Source: Streptococcus sp. 596553
Lineage (GTDB): Bacteria; Bacillota; Bacilli; Lactobacillales; Streptococcaceae
DNA length: 41,955 nt
Reading direction: 5' to 3'
Assembly: GCF_900411395.1 (NCBI RefSeq)
Contig: NZ_OXCQ01000012.1
Location: 1-41,955, forward strand
The notes beneath the pieces were generated by a model. It ran no database searches. It was not told where the DNA came from and saw only the letters and a list, made by a program, of their open reading frames with translations. Within the stretch, counting starts at the first letter, position 1; every line of letters starts with the position of its first letter. Of this stretch, positions 1 through 9,700 are shown piece after piece. A program made the position numbers and the translations under genes.

Positions 1-2
1 TC

Positions 3-155
3 AACAGCGTCAAACGTGCTGCTTTGAATGGAAAGTCAGCTTATGAACTCTTTGCCTTTACTTATGGAGAAGAAATTCCTAAGCTTCTCGGCATTTCTAA
101 AATACCTGCAGAAGACGTCTGTCAGTCGTCTACATTACTCCAACATAAGTTCTAA
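3..155 (+). mobile_element. 3' end of an insertion-sequence transposase gene (IS30-like), partial
   Basis: An open frame enters from the left edge and gives 50 residues before a TAA stop. It starts NSVKRAALNGKSAYELF and continues through FTYGEEIPKLLGI. The pattern of an Arg/Lys-rich stretch, N-G-K-S-x-Y-E-L-F, and a short tail with L-L-G-I resembles the C-terminus of long IS30-family DDE transposases, which is a recognition from memory. The catalytic core is outside the window, so the family call is tentative. The element points toward comX, which is on the opposite strand and ends 97 bases further on. Its terminal inverted repeat should lie between 156 and 252 but cannot be fixed without the other end. 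Confidence 0.6.
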
Positions 156-188
156 AAACTAATCTTCAACCCCATTCCAACGTCTCAC

Positions 189-223
189 ACTAACTTCCAC
201 TTGGATTAGCAGTGGAACTTAGT
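189..223. repeat. imperfect hairpin between the transposase end and comX
   Basis: ACTAACTTCCACT (189-201) and AGTGGAACTTAGT (211-223) pair at 12 of 13 positions with one C-C mismatch, around a 9-base loop. There is no clear U-tract on either side. It could be a weak terminator for the convergent comX and transposase transcripts, or part of the IS end. Nothing else is recognisable in 156-252. Confidence 0.4.
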
Positions 224-252
224 TTGGGAATTTACCGTTTTTTCATGAATTC

Positions 253-732
253 CTAATGGGTACGGATGTCAAACTCTTTAAACACAATACGTAAGTCTCT
301 TAATACTCTTTGACGACCTCGGAATCGTTCATTTCTTAAGATGCGTTCTAGTTCTTCTTGTTGATCTTTAGTTTGTTTGTTTCTATAATCCCTTAGTGTT
401 TCATGAAAGAGATAATAATCATCTAGCCAGAGACCGCCCTCACTTATACGATGACTTATCTCACCCACTTCTTCATAAAGCTCTTTATCATATCTCCGTT
501 TGTGACTTTCTTGCTTACGGAGATAATCTAAAATTCGATTCCGGAATTTTGTTTTGAAATATTTACGTAAACGAGGAATATCTTCTGCCAGCTCTTCTTC
601 TCTACTAATCAATTCATGTAGACATATCATTCCCTCTTGATCCCAGTCCGATAACTCCCATAAATGAAGGTAATATTCATTTCTACACTTGTATACAATT
701 CCTTGGACTTCTTCATACAATTCTTTAATCAT
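253..732 (-). CDS. comX: competence-specific sigma factor ComX (SigX)
   Basis: This 159-residue alternative sigma factor directs RNA polymerase to the late competence genes for DNA uptake and recombination. The full protein is recognisable as streptococcal ComX: an acidic N-terminus (MIKELYEEVQG), a basic region around residues 57-80 (KYFKTKFRNRILDYLRKQ) typical of sigma region 2, and a basic C-terminal part (RFRGRQRVLRDLRIVFKEF) corresponding to region 4. Length matches the family. It is the last gene of the minus-strand run, separated from ftsH by a strong terminator, so it has its own promoter. A ComE-type direct repeat lies upstream, tying it to comCDE some 17 kb away. Several residues differ from the pneumococcal protein as I remember it. 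Pneumococci carry two comX copies next to rRNA operons; here an IS fragment lies downstream, so copy number and the usual neighbour cannot be seen. Confidence 0.95.
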   Translation of the reverse strand: MIKELYEEVQGIVYKCRNEYYLHLWELSDWDQEGMICLHELISREEELAEDIPRLRKYFKTKFRNRILDYLRKQESHKRRYDKELYEEVGEISHRISEGGLWLDDYYLFHETLRDYRNKQTKDQQEELERILRNERFRGRQRVLRDLRIVFKEFDIRTH

Positions 733-753
733 TCTTTTCCCCTTTCTAAATAC

Positions 754-821
754 AGTTTAACAAAACAAAAAGCTAATTTGGTTATTTCTCCCCATTCTGT
801 TCCCTACACCGTCTAAACTGC
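754..821 (-). promoter_or_regulatory. comX promoter with ComE-type direct repeat
   Basis: Read on the minus strand, GCAGTTTAG (821-813) and ACAGAATGG (800-792) form two 9-base half-sites separated by exactly 12 bases, the geometry of ComE sites. The first half fits the ComE consensus well and the second only partly. An extended -10, TGT-TAAACT (762-754), follows. The distance from the second half-site to the -10 is 41 bases, against 40 at comC. Confidence 0.75.
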
Positions 822-822
822 A

Positions 823-849
823 CAAAAAAGAGAGGCTCAGCCTCTCTTT
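823..849 (-). terminator. ftsH terminator
   Basis: The arms AGAGAGGC (829-836) and GCCTCTCT (840-847) pair perfectly around a 3-base loop. On the minus strand the hairpin is followed by six T (828-823). It lies just after the ftsH stop codon and insulates comX from the upstream operon. Confidence 0.9.
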
Positions 850-852
850 GGG

Positions 853-2811
853 TTATTTTTCGTCATTCATTTTTGATTTTACTTCATCATAAGATAATGC
901 ATGAGATTCCTCTTCTACTGTTTCAGGCATCTTTCCTGTTTCATAGAGAGATTTAATTTGTGTACTATCCAATGTTTCGTATTTCAATAATGCTTCTGCA
1001 ATCAACTTGTGAGTTTCACGATTTGACTGAATAATTTCAGCGGCTTTATTTCGTGCCTCATTCAATAATGAACGAACCTCTTCGTCAATTTCATAAGCTG
1101 TTTGTTCTGAAATTGATTTTTGAGGGCTTTGTGCACCAAACATGGCATGATTTCCTTCATATTGAACTGGACCAAGTTTTTCACTCATACCGTACTCTGT
1201 AACCATTGCACGCGCCATTTGTGTCGCTTGTTCAAAGTCGTTTGAAGCTCCTGTAGTTTGGACATTAAAGATAATTTCTTCAGCTACACGTCCACCCATT
1301 AAGCCAGCCAATTGCTCTTTCATATCTTCTTTAGATAGAAGCATTTGGTCTTCCTTAGGAAGTGCAATCATATAACCACCTGCACGACCACGTGGTACAA
1401 TTGTAACCTTATGGACAACTCGGGCATTCGATAAGACTAGACCAACAATGGTATGTCCTGCCTCATGATAGGCAACCAATTCACGTTCTTTTTGTGAAAC
1501 TGTCTTATCTTTCTTAGAAGGACCAGCAATCACTCTATCTTCTGCTTCATCAATATCTGAAGCATCAATAACTGACTTGTTGCGACGGGCAGCAACTAAG
1601 GCTGCCTCATTTAGAACGTTTTCCAAATCAGCACCAACAAAGCCTGGAGTTTGTTGAGCAACTAATTTCAAATCTACATCTTCTGCTAAAGGCTTGTTCT
1701 TAGCATGAACTTTCAAGATTGCTTCGCGCCCCTTAACATCAGGACGACCAACCAATACTTTTCTATCAAAACGTCCTGGACGCAAAAGGGCAGGATCAAG
1801 TACATCTGAACGGTTTGTCGCAGCGATGACGATAATCCCTTCATTTCCCTCAAAACCATCCATCTCAATCAAAAGTTGGTTCAAGGTTTGTTCACGTTCA
1901 TCATTTCCTCCACCGAGGCCGACACCACGTTGACGACCAACAGCATCAATTTCATCGATAAAGATAATAGCTGGCGCTGCTTTTTTGGCATCTTCAAAAA
2001 GAGAACGAACACGACTAGCTCCAACTCCGACAAACATTTCTACAAAGTCAGAACCTGAGATACTAAAGAATGGAACGCCTGCTTCTCCAGCGACTGCCTT
2101 AGCAAGCAAGGTCTTACCTGTTCCCGGAGGCCCCTCCAAAAGAACACCTGCTGGAATACGGGCTCCAAGTTTTGTAAATCGTTTTGGATCTTTTAAGAAT
2201 TCAACAACTTCAACTAGTTCTTGCTTTTCTTCCTCAGCTCCAGCAACATCTGAAAATCTTACTTTAATATCCTCTTTATTTGCAGCTTTAGCCTTACTAC
2301 GTCCAAAACTCATTGGGTTACGACCATTGCCTCCCCCCATATTTCCCATCATAGAGAATAGGAAGAAGAATAGAATTCCAAATGGCACAATGGATACGAG
2401 TAGATTAATCCACATACCACTTGAACTTTCATGCTTAATAGTTACTTCTGCTTTATGGTCCGAAGCAAGTTTTTGCAATTCTGATACTGTGGTATCAGAG
2501 GGAAGAATAATACTTGAAAATTTCTCTACTGTTGTAACAGATGGAGAAAAGAACTGAATGCCTGTTTCTTCTTTACTTGTTTTAGGATTTTTATAGACAC
2601 CCGAAACTTCGATAACACTGCCATTTGGTTGGTAGGTTAATTCTTTTACATTGTCATCGGTAATTTCTTTTACCAATTCTGTATAATTAATTTGCTCACT
2701 TTTCCCTGCAACACTACCTGTACTAAAATACTGGTAAGCTGTAACTAGGAAAAAAATAAGTAATAACCATAGAAATGGATTTTTAATTAAACCATTATTT
2801 TGTTTTTTCAT
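853..2811 (-). CDS. ftsH: ATP-dependent zinc metalloprotease FtsH
   Basis: This membrane-anchored AAA+ protease degrades misfolded membrane proteins and short-lived regulators. The 652 residues show a first membrane segment at about 12-28, an extracytoplasmic domain to about 130, and a second membrane segment at about 134-154. Then come Walker A GPPGTGKT (227-234), Walker B IIFIDEID (282-289), the second region of homology ending LLRPGRFDR (342-350), and the zinc-binding HEAGH (449-453). The length is normal for the family. It is 15 bases downstream of hpt and ends at a clear hairpin terminator. The linkage tilS-hpt-ftsH is classic for Firmicutes near the origin. No separate promoter is visible in the short gap, so it is probably cotranscribed with hpt. 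Confidence 0.97.
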   Translation of the reverse strand: MKKQNNGLIKNPFLWLLLIFFLVTAYQYFSTGSVAGKSEQINYTELVKEITDDNVKELTYQPNGSVIEVSGVYKNPKTSKEETGIQFFSPSVTTVEKFSSIILPSDTTVSELQKLASDHKAEVTIKHESSSGMWINLLVSIVPFGILFFFLFSMMGNMGGGNGRNPMSFGRSKAKAANKEDIKVRFSDVAGAEEEKQELVEVVEFLKDPKRFTKLGARIPAGVLLEGPPGTGKTLLAKAVAGEAGVPFFSISGSDFVEMFVGVGASRVRSLFEDAKKAAPAIIFIDEIDAVGRQRGVGLGGGNDEREQTLNQLLIEMDGFEGNEGIIVIAATNRSDVLDPALLRPGRFDRKVLVGRPDVKGREAILKVHAKNKPLAEDVDLKLVAQQTPGFVGADLENVLNEAALVAARRNKSVIDASDIDEAEDRVIAGPSKKDKTVSQKERELVAYHEAGHTIVGLVLSNARVVHKVTIVPRGRAGGYMIALPKEDQMLLSKEDMKEQLAGLMGGRVAEEIIFNVQTTGASNDFEQATQMARAMVTEYGMSEKLGPVQYEGNHAMFGAQSPQKSISEQTAYEIDEEVRSLLNEARNKAAEIIQSNRETHKLIAEALLKYETLDSTQIKSLYETGKMPETVEEESHALSYDEVKSKMNDEK

Positions 2812-2826
2812 TAAAAATTGTTCTTT

Positions 2827-3369
2827 CTAATTTGAATACACTTCTTCTTTCAATACTCCAACATAAGGAAGGTTACGATAATTTTCTTTGTAGTCTAAAC
2901 CATAACCTACTACAAACTCATTTGGGATAGTAAAGCAGGTATAGTCTGCCTCAATTTCTACAACACGTCCCTCTGGTTTATCCAACAAGGTTGCAATGTT
3001 AACAGAAGCTGCATCTCTTGCAATAAACATATCTCGCAAATTCTTCAAAGTTTGACCTGTATCAATGATATCCTCTACAAATAGAACATGTCTTCCTTTA
3101 ATATCTTGAGTTACATCTTGCTTGATATTGATGACACCACTACTTGCTGTTCCACCATGGTAGCTAGAAACCATCATGAAGTCCATTTCAATATGTGTAT
3201 CAATATGTTTGACCAATTCAGCCATAAAAGGAATAGATCCTTTTAAAATCCCAACCAAGATTGGATTTTTTCCTGCATAGTCCTTAGTTAATTGAGCACC
3301 TAATTTTTTAGCAGCTTCTGTAATTTCATCGTGTGAAACGAGGATTTTTTTAATATCGTTTTCTAACAT
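2827..3369 (-). CDS. hpt: hypoxanthine-guanine phosphoribosyltransferase
   Basis: The enzyme salvages hypoxanthine and guanine by attaching them to PRPP to give IMP and GMP in the cytosol. The 180-residue protein carries the PRPP-binding signature [14 protein letters not shown] and a flexible-loop segment MMVSSYHGG, both expected for type I phosphoribosyltransferases. Length matches bacterial Hpt. It starts 4 bases after the tilS stop and is followed by ftsH after 15 bases, so tilS-hpt-ftsH look like one transcription unit. In Bacillus, TilS and Hpt are reported to act together in ftsH regulation; whether that holds here cannot be seen from sequence. Confidence 0.96.
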   Translation of the reverse strand: MLENDIKKILVSHDEITEAAKKLGAQLTKDYAGKNPILVGILKGSIPFMAELVKHIDTHIEMDFMMVSSYHGGTASSGVINIKQDVTQDIKGRHVLFVEDIIDTGQTLKNLRDMFIARDAASVNIATLLDKPEGRVVEIEADYTCFTIPNEFVVGYGLDYKENYRNLPYVGVLKEEVYSN

Positions 3370-3373
3370 TTTT

Positions 3374-4651
3374 TTACCTATCTATTTTTTCTATATAAAG
3401 TACAGTGTTCATTATATCATTTTTCGTGTTTTTACTCAAATCACTAGTCGCAATTCCCAAAATTGAGACAATTTCACCAAATTGCTCAATAATCAGAGCA
3501 GATTTTCGCTTTTCCATAGGGATTTTCAAATCAATAAATAGACGTCTGAGTTTTTTTCTATGCCCATTTTGAATCAAAACATCTCCTGTTTTTCGATGAC
3601 GAATGTGTATGGATGTTTCCCGTGAAACAGATATTTGTTGAATTGATTCACCTTCTAAAGGAAGTCCAAAGGAAAATAAATATCCCTGATAAGTTACCTG
3701 ATTTTGATAGTGTAACACAAGTTCATCTTCCTTTTCATCAGCCTGCGGACTGATTTTACAAATCTGAAACTGTTGATACTCTTTTATCAATTCATAGCCA
3801 TTTTTAAGCAGATGACGATACTGGCTTTTAGTTTTTAAAATTTGCCTAACTTCTTCAAACTGAGCTTTTGTAAGATTCAAATCTGGAAAACGATTCAGAT
3901 AAGTTTGAAGTAAAACTCTTTGTGTCGACTCAGAGTAAGACAATAGCTGCTCTAAATTTTCCACATCAATATTGTTAGATAATTCAGTTATAGCTAAGTC
4001 ATAATCTAAAATTTCATTGCCGATACTTAAGATTGCATCTCTAAATCGAGGATTTTCTTTTTCTAAATCTGGTAAATAAGAGTTTCGAATACGGTTGCGA
4101 AAATAATGATTTTCCTTATTTGATGTATCTTCAAAGTGAAAAATTGGTGGAAAGTCTTTTTTCTGAAAATGCAAGAAGGGGCGAATGATTTCTATCTCTC
4201 CGACTACTTGCTTCTCCTTAATTCCTGATAGATAGCGCAAGCGAGTCCCTCGAATCAAACGCATCAAAATCGTTTCCACCTGATCATCAGCATGGTGGGC
4301 AGTGACTAAAGCTGTCGCACCTGTCTTTTTCATGACCTCTTGAAAAAAATCATAACGAAAATGTCGTGCATGTGCTTCTGAAAATTCTCCTGAAAAATTG
4401 CTGATATAAATAGGAAGCTCTGCTTCAGCAGCCAACTTCCTTAATTCCTTTTCTTCCCAATCTGATTCAATTCTCTGCTTATGATTCACATGGGCTAGAA
4501 TCAATTCAATTTCTAACTCTTTTTGATAAGTAGATAATACCTTAAATAGAAACATAGAATCTAATCCACCAGAAAGAGCTAGCACCACCTTAGTATGCTT
4601 TTTGAAATATCCCTTCCTGAGAAAATGATTTAAAAAATCCTGTTCCCTCAT
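3374..4651 (-). CDS. tilS: tRNA(Ile)-lysidine synthase TilS
   Basis: TilS modifies C34 of the CAU-anticodon tRNA-Ile to lysidine, changing its decoding from AUG to AUA; it is normally essential. The 425-residue protein has the N-type ATP pyrophosphatase PP-loop SGGLDS (27-32), then [19 protein letters not shown] with the family HxxDDQ-E pattern, and a C-terminal substrate-binding part ([10 protein letters not shown]). Length is normal. The ATG overlaps the end of the upstream serine-hydrolase gene by 4 bases, suggesting translational coupling. A parS-like palindrome lies inside the coding sequence at 3614-3629. Confidence 0.96.
   Translation of the reverse strand: MREQDFLNHFLRKGYFKKHTKVVLALSGGLDSMFLFKVLSTYQKELEIELILAHVNHKQRIESDWEEKELRKLAAEAELPIYISNFSGEFSEAHARHFRYDFFQEVMKKTGATALVTAHHADDQVETILMRLIRGTRLRYLSGIKEKQVVGEIEIIRPFLHFQKKDFPPIFHFEDTSNKENHYFRNRIRNSYLPDLEKENPRFRDAILSIGNEILDYDLAITELSNNIDVENLEQLLSYSESTQRVLLQTYLNRFPDLNLTKAQFEEVRQILKTKSQYRHLLKNGYELIKEYQQFQICKISPQADEKEDELVLHYQNQVTYQGYLFSFGLPLEGESIQQISVSRETSIHIRHRKTGDVLIQNGHRKKLRRLFIDLKIPMEKRKSALIIEQFGEIVSILGIATSDLSKNTKNDIMNTVLYIEKIDR
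3614..3629. promoter_or_regulatory. parS-like site inside tilS
   Basis: TGTTTCCCGTGAAACA matches the parS consensus TGTTTCACGTGAAACA at 15 of 16 positions. It is about 11.5 kb from the dnaA-parB gap. The ParB that would bind it is encoded at 15200-15958. Confidence 0.75.
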
Positions 4652-5916
4652 TTTAGAACCTCATAAACATCCTTGGCTATCTTGGAAATCGTATCGTAAT
4701 CAGAATCTTTAGTAAAAATAGAAAGCACAAATGGAGAATCTGCATAGACGACACCCGTATCATGCTTAAATTCGTCCGCATCCCCAATTTTATGAGCTAC
4801 CTTCACAGAAACATCTTTGGCAATTCGCTGATTATCAAAATCTGTTTTAGTCAAAGACTCCAATACAAATCCATTTTGATTATAAATAGCTTCCATGACT
4901 TTTCCAGCCATTTTAGAAGAAATCAATTTTTCTTTTGGATCCCAATCATCTCCCATAATGGCAGACATCTTGGATTTAAATGTGGCATCAGATTGGTTTG
5001 AAATGTAATATCCCAATATGTTATGAGCTACATTATCAGATTCTTTAGATACTTTTGTGATTAAGTCCTTGAGAGAATACTCTTTATTATCCTCTTTTTT
5101 AGGAAGACTACCACTTCCTTCTGGTTTATAAGAACCTGGAAAATCATTGATTGCAGATACATATTTTACAGTCGTATCTAACTGATAAAGACCCTCATTT
5201 ATTTTTTCTTGCGCATAATAGAGATAAGGGAGTTTCAAAACACTAGCTGCATACATCTTTTCATCTTGATTGATACCAGCCTCTTTTCCAGTAGTCAGTT
5301 GCTTAACATAAATAGAGAATGAATCCTTCTGATATTTTTCCGATAACATTTCTTGGACTTTACTCATCCGATTATCTTCTTCAGAAGTTGATTCTTTAGC
5401 TACCCATCCAACCTGATCAATATGTAGAAATTCTCTTCCTTCTACAAACATGGTCTTGTCAATCGATACTTGCGAATAAGCTGATAAGGATGATTTCACT
5501 TCTTTTAAGTCATAAGGACTATTGTACAGTTTAAAATCAGATTCTAACCATACTTTTTTTATTGTTGGAGTTACCTCTGATTGATCATATAAAAATCGTT
5601 TGTCCGCAGCTATAAATTGATGATTTGATAGCTTAAATACCGGAATTCCTTGTTTATTTAAGCGCCACTCGGTTATTTGAAAACTTGTTTGGGGAGTCAA
5701 TTTTCCAGTTTCTACCACTAAATCTTCATTTGCATAAACAGGAACCTCTCCATAAACCACGGGAGAACTTAATTTTTCTCTAAAATAAATACCAAAGTCA
5801 GATTGTGAAAGGTAATAAATTTCTTTCGAAGTATAGACAACTTCTTTTTCTGTGCTAACAACTTTTGAAATGGTCAAAAAACTTGGTAGCAACAAAATAA
5901 TTAAGAATTTACGCAT
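4648..5916 (-). CDS. secreted or membrane-anchored beta-lactamase-fold serine hydrolase
   Basis: This 422-residue protein is conserved in pneumococci between divIC and tilS; its role is not known to me. The N-terminus ([14 protein letters not shown]) is a signal peptide or anchor. Residues from about 30 to 175 look like SH3-type repeats (one ends GWVAKES). The rest is a class A beta-lactamase-like fold with SVLK (225-228, SxxK), SDN (293-295) and KIG (376-378). I do not see an ExxLN motif at the expected distance after SDN, so penicillin hydrolysis is doubtful and a wall-related hydrolase or a non-resistance role is more likely. The frame extends 23 codons further upstream, but the ATG at 5916 has a good GGAAAGGAAG ribosome site and overlaps the preceding small gene by 8 bases, so I chose it. 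Confidence 0.85.
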   Translation of the reverse strand: MRKFLIILLLPSFLTISKVVSTEKEVVYTSKEIYYLSQSDFGIYFREKLSSPVVYGEVPVYANEDLVVETGKLTPQTSFQITEWRLNKQGIPVFKLSNHQFIAADKRFLYDQSEVTPTIKKVWLESDFKLYNSPYDLKEVKSSLSAYSQVSIDKTMFVEGREFLHIDQVGWVAKESTSEEDNRMSKVQEMLSEKYQKDSFSIYVKQLTTGKEAGINQDEKMYAASVLKLPYLYYAQEKINEGLYQLDTTVKYVSAINDFPGSYKPEGSGSLPKKEDNKEYSLKDLITKVSKESDNVAHNILGYYISNQSDATFKSKMSAIMGDDWDPKEKLISSKMAGKVMEAIYNQNGFVLESLTKTDFDNQRIAKDVSVKVAHKIGDADEFKHDTGVVYADSPFVLSIFTKDSDYDTISKIAKDVYEVLK

Positions 5917-6031
5917 TCTTCCTTTCCTTTTCTTCTTGTAAACGCAATAATTGATTTTTATCAGCCAACTCTTCCAGTTTTTCATCTGATAAACTCAAAA
6001 ATTGCTCAATTACGTCTAGTAAATTTTCCAT
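5909..6031 (-). CDS. 40-residue conserved small protein
   Basis: An ATG at 6031 opens 40 codons (MENLLDVIEQF at the start, EEKERKNA at the end) closed by TAA. The protein is strongly charged, probably helical, with no signal peptide or membrane segment. It begins 4 bases after the divIC stop codon and overlaps the next gene by 8 bases, so it fills the operon without gaps. I recall a gene of this size at the same position in pneumococcus. No function is known to me. It may act near DivIC or couple translation of the next gene. Confidence 0.75.
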   Translation of the reverse strand: MENLLDVIEQFLSLSDEKLEELADKNQLLRLQEEKERKNA

Positions 6032-6035
6032 TTTA

Positions 6036-6404
6036 TCACCTTTGAAGCAAGTCAGGAATCGTATAAACTATTTCCCTCGACTTAGAATAATAGTACTTCG
6101 CTCGTGTATATTTGGCAGCATAATCCTCATCTTTCAACTTGGTAGCAAATGCTGTCTCCTTATCCTTTTCATCACTCAAAGTCTGATACTGAGTTTGCAA
6201 GTCTGCTAGTTGCTGACGTCTTTGGAGTAATTGTTGATAGCTCTGCGCTAAATTAAAAGTTGGCAAGATAAATAATAGCATAATCAAAATCAATACCCAC
6301 CCCATAAAACGATTCCGTTTTTGTCGTTCTTTCATCAGGTAGCGACGACGTTGGTGTTCATTTTGAATAAAAGAATTATTCAATTGTACAATATTTTTAG
6401 ACAT
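6036..6404 (-). CDS. divIC: septum formation protein DivIC (FtsB family)
   Basis: DivIC is a bitopic membrane protein of the divisome that pairs with FtsL and DivIB at the septum. The 122-residue protein has a basic cytoplasmic N-terminus (about 1-32, [15 protein letters not shown]), one membrane segment at about 33-52 ([16 protein letters not shown]) and a Gln-rich extracytoplasmic coiled coil ([15 protein letters not shown] onward). This is the expected topology and size. Its start overlaps the end of the S4-domain gene by 8 bases. The order of S4 gene then divIC also occurs in Bacillus (yabO ... divIC). Confidence 0.92.
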
Positions 6405-6663
6405 TTTCTTCTACCCGTGTTTCACTGATAATTTCATACATGCCTGCTGCATCTTCTTTTTTTGTACTATCTTTCATCTCTAGTACTTTGACAAGTAGCA
6501 ACTTATTGCCAAAGCGAATTTCAACTTGGTCATTAACTTTCAAATCCGTTGAACTTTTGGCCAAGATTCCATTCACCTTGATTCTGCCTTTATCTGCTAC
6601 TTCTTTTGCGACTGTACGACGCTTGATAATTCGCGATACTTTTAAATATTTGTCTAATCTCAT
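6397..6663 (-). CDS. rqcP: S4-domain RNA-binding protein, RqcP (YabO) homologue
   Basis: The 88-residue protein is essentially one S4 domain: [21 protein letters not shown] followed by KGRIKVNG. The similarity in length and sequence to Bacillus YabO, now named RqcP, is strong from memory. RqcP works with RqcH on stalled 50S subunits to add alanine tails in ribosome quality control. Hsp15-type heat-shock S4 proteins are the alternative, but the next gene divIC supports the YabO assignment. It has its own extended -10 promoter and leads the small operon with divIC, the 40-residue ORF, the serine hydrolase and tilS. Confidence 0.85.
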
Positions 6664-6683
6664 CCTTATTACCTCAACTTATT

Positions 6684-6692
6684 ATTGTACCA
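6684..6692 (-). promoter_or_regulatory. extended -10 promoter upstream of rqcP
   Basis: On the minus strand TGG-TACAAT (6692-6684) lies 21 bases before the rqcP ATG, with a GAGG ribosome site between. No good -35 was seen, which is common for extended -10 promoters in streptococci. Confidence 0.55.
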
Positions 6693-6720
6693 TTTTTATC
6701 TATTTTATAGAAGAAAAATA

Positions 6721-9700
6721 TCAAATGGAATTTTCTTTCTTAGACTCTTTTATCTCTAATAAACTTTCTCCAAAAATCAGCAGACCTTCTAAAATTTCAT
6801 AATCTTTCTTATTTTGGACATCAAATACAAGCTCCATTAATCCCTTATTCTCAGCGATGCCTGCTTTTAAGTTCGTTGCGGATAAAGCTTTAAAATAATC
6901 TTGAGCTAAAAACAGTCGTTGAGTGACTTTTTCAAATTGAACTGTAATTTTATTATCTTTTCTTTCCACACGTTGAACAAAGACCTTGTCCAAATATGAC
7001 TTGACTAAACCAATCTCTAAAAGATATGCTACTACATCTGGGTATTCTCCAAAACGGTCTATCAACTCCTCTTGTAACTCTTCATAATTGACACGGTTGT
7101 CAATTTGACGAATTTTCTTGTAAATTTCAATCTTATGTCGTTGATCAGAAATATAAGTATCAGGAAGATAGGCATCAATTTGCAAAATCAACTCAGCATT
7201 CCCTTTGGTTCTTGTGTTAGCGTTAGCATTACCGTTTCGTTTAGCAATAGCTTCCTCTAATAACTGCGAATACAATTCAAAACCAACAGAATCAATGAAA
7301 CCAGACTGGGATTTTCCTAGGAGATTTCCTGCTCCACGAATCGAAAGATCTCGCATAGCAATCTTAAATCCGGATCCCAATTCTGTAAATCCTTTAATCG
7401 CTTCTAATCTCTTCTCGGAAACTTCACTAATTGATTTTTCTGGACGATACATGAGATAGGCATAAGCAATACGATTACTACGACCGACTCTTCCTCTTAA
7501 CTGATACAAGGTTGACAAACCCATATGGTCCGCATTTTCAATAAATAAAGTATTAGCATTTGGAATGTCCACCCCTGTCTCAATAATGGTAGTCGTCACC
7601 AAGATATCGTATTGTCCCTCAATAAAGTCTAGTAGAGTATTTTCCAACTGGATTTCACTCATGCGACCATGAACATAACCAATCGAAGCCTCTGGAATCA
7701 ACTCCTGTAATTCTGAAACCTTCTGGTCAATCGTGTCAACTTTATTGTAAAGATAGTAAACTTGACCTCCACGCTCCATTTCACGTAAGACAGCATCACG
7801 AATGACACTATCATTCTTTTCTAAAACATAGGTTTGCACTGGATAACGATTAGTCGGCGGAGTTTCAATAACAGACAAATCTCTGATTCCCAGCATAGAC
7901 ATGTGAAGGGTACGAGGAATTGGCGTTGCTGTCAAGGTTAGGACATCCACTTGTTTCTTCAGTTCTTTCAAGGTTTCCTTATGCTTGACACCAAATCGCT
8001 GTTCCTCATCAATAATCATCAAGCCTAAATCAGCAAACACAACATCTTTTGACAAAACACGATGGGTTCCAATCAAAATATCAACTTGACCGTTTTTCAA
8101 TTTTTCAAGTGTTTCGGTCTGCTCTTTTTTACTTCTAAAACGACTCAATACATCAATATTAACTGCAAAATTTTGGAATCGTTCCTTAAAATTGGTATAG
8201 TGCTGTTGCGCTAAAACCGTCGTCGGAACTAGAACGACAACCTGTTTGTGATCATTGACAGCCTTAAAGGCTGCACGCATTGCAACTTCAGTCTTTCCAA
8301 AACCAACATCCCCAACTAAAAGTCGATCCATTGGCTGAGAAGCCTGCATATCTCTCTTGATTTCCTCAACACTACGAAGTTGATCATCCGTTTCAACATA
8401 AGGAAAGGCATCATCAAAAGCATCTTGCTCTTCATCATCGGCTGAAAAAGCAAAGCCCTTCAACTGACTGCGTTCAGAATAGAGTTTGATTAAATCATCA
8501 GCTATATCCTCTACCTGGTTCTTAACTTTTTGCTTGGCCTTTTTAAAATGACCGTCATTTAATTTATTGAGTTTAGGTGCTTTACCGTCACTTGAAACGT
8601 ATTTGGAAAGTAGATGAATCTGTTCCACTGGGATAGAGATTTGATCCCCGTTTTGGTATTGAACACTGACATAATCACGGTGAATCCCCTTAATTTCAAT
8701 GGTTTCAATCCCTAGATATTGACCAATTCCATGGATATGGTGAACAACGTAATCTCCTTTTTCAAGTTCATTGTAATCTTTTAATCTCTCTGCGTTTGAA
8801 ACATGTTGTCTTCGAAAACGACGTTTCAATTTCTTTTGAAAAATCTCATGTTCAGTTATCAATAAAACCTTTTCATCTACAAAATGAAAACCATGTCTGA
8901 GATTACCCTCGATTAAGTTTACAGATTCTTTACAAACACTTGACTTATCTCTAGAATCCAATTTAATCTGGTATTCCTCTAAAACATCCTCCAATGTTTT
9001 ACTTCCCATTGAATTGCTAGACTGCAGGATAATAGTATAATTCATTTTTTTGTATCGTTCAATTTCTTCTTTTAGAAAAGAAAACTGATTGAAAAACTCC
9101 TGCATAGGATATTGATTAAATTGATAATTTTTGTCAAACTTGAGATTTCCTAACCCCTTTTGTAGATTAGAGAAAAAGGTAACCGGACTCTGTTTTTTAT
9201 AAATTTGCTCTGTATCTGCAAAATACTGTATCTCAGAAAATGCTTTACTATTCTGTAATTCTTCTGTAAAGTACTGCGCTAATTCTCTTTCAAAGACTTC
9301 ATACTGATTCATCAATTTTTGATAATCATCAAAGAATATTGGTATGTTTTTTTCAATATAATCAAATACAGTCCATGTCTTATCATAGCATAAAGATAAA
9401 AATTTCCGTGAATCAGAATGCATTTGTTTTTGGTGAAAACTTGAAAGAATTTCTTCTAGGTAGGATTTTAAAATAGGTGATAACGTTTTTGAAATTTGTT
9501 TTTCTAAAGCTGACTGACCTCGTTGATAATCCTTTTCTCTCAAAAGCATATCACTAGCTGGAAAGATGGTGAATTCTGTCTGATTTTCTTTCGATAATTG
9601 TGTTTCGACTTCAAATGACCTGATACCATCAATTTCATCACCAAAAAACTCAATTCGGCAAGGTTCTAACTGGGATATTTCAAAAATATCTAAAATATCT

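Noticed and set aside
1985..2557. A 190-codon open frame on the plus strand opposite ftsH
   Set aside because: It lies wholly within a highly conserved gene, has low-complexity composition mirrored from the other strand, no ribosome site and no recognisable domain.
5917..5985. Upstream extension of the serine-hydrolase gene by 23 codons
   Set aside because: It would place a basic stretch before the signal peptide and overlaps the 40-codon gene, and it lacks a ribosome site; the ATG at 5916 has one.
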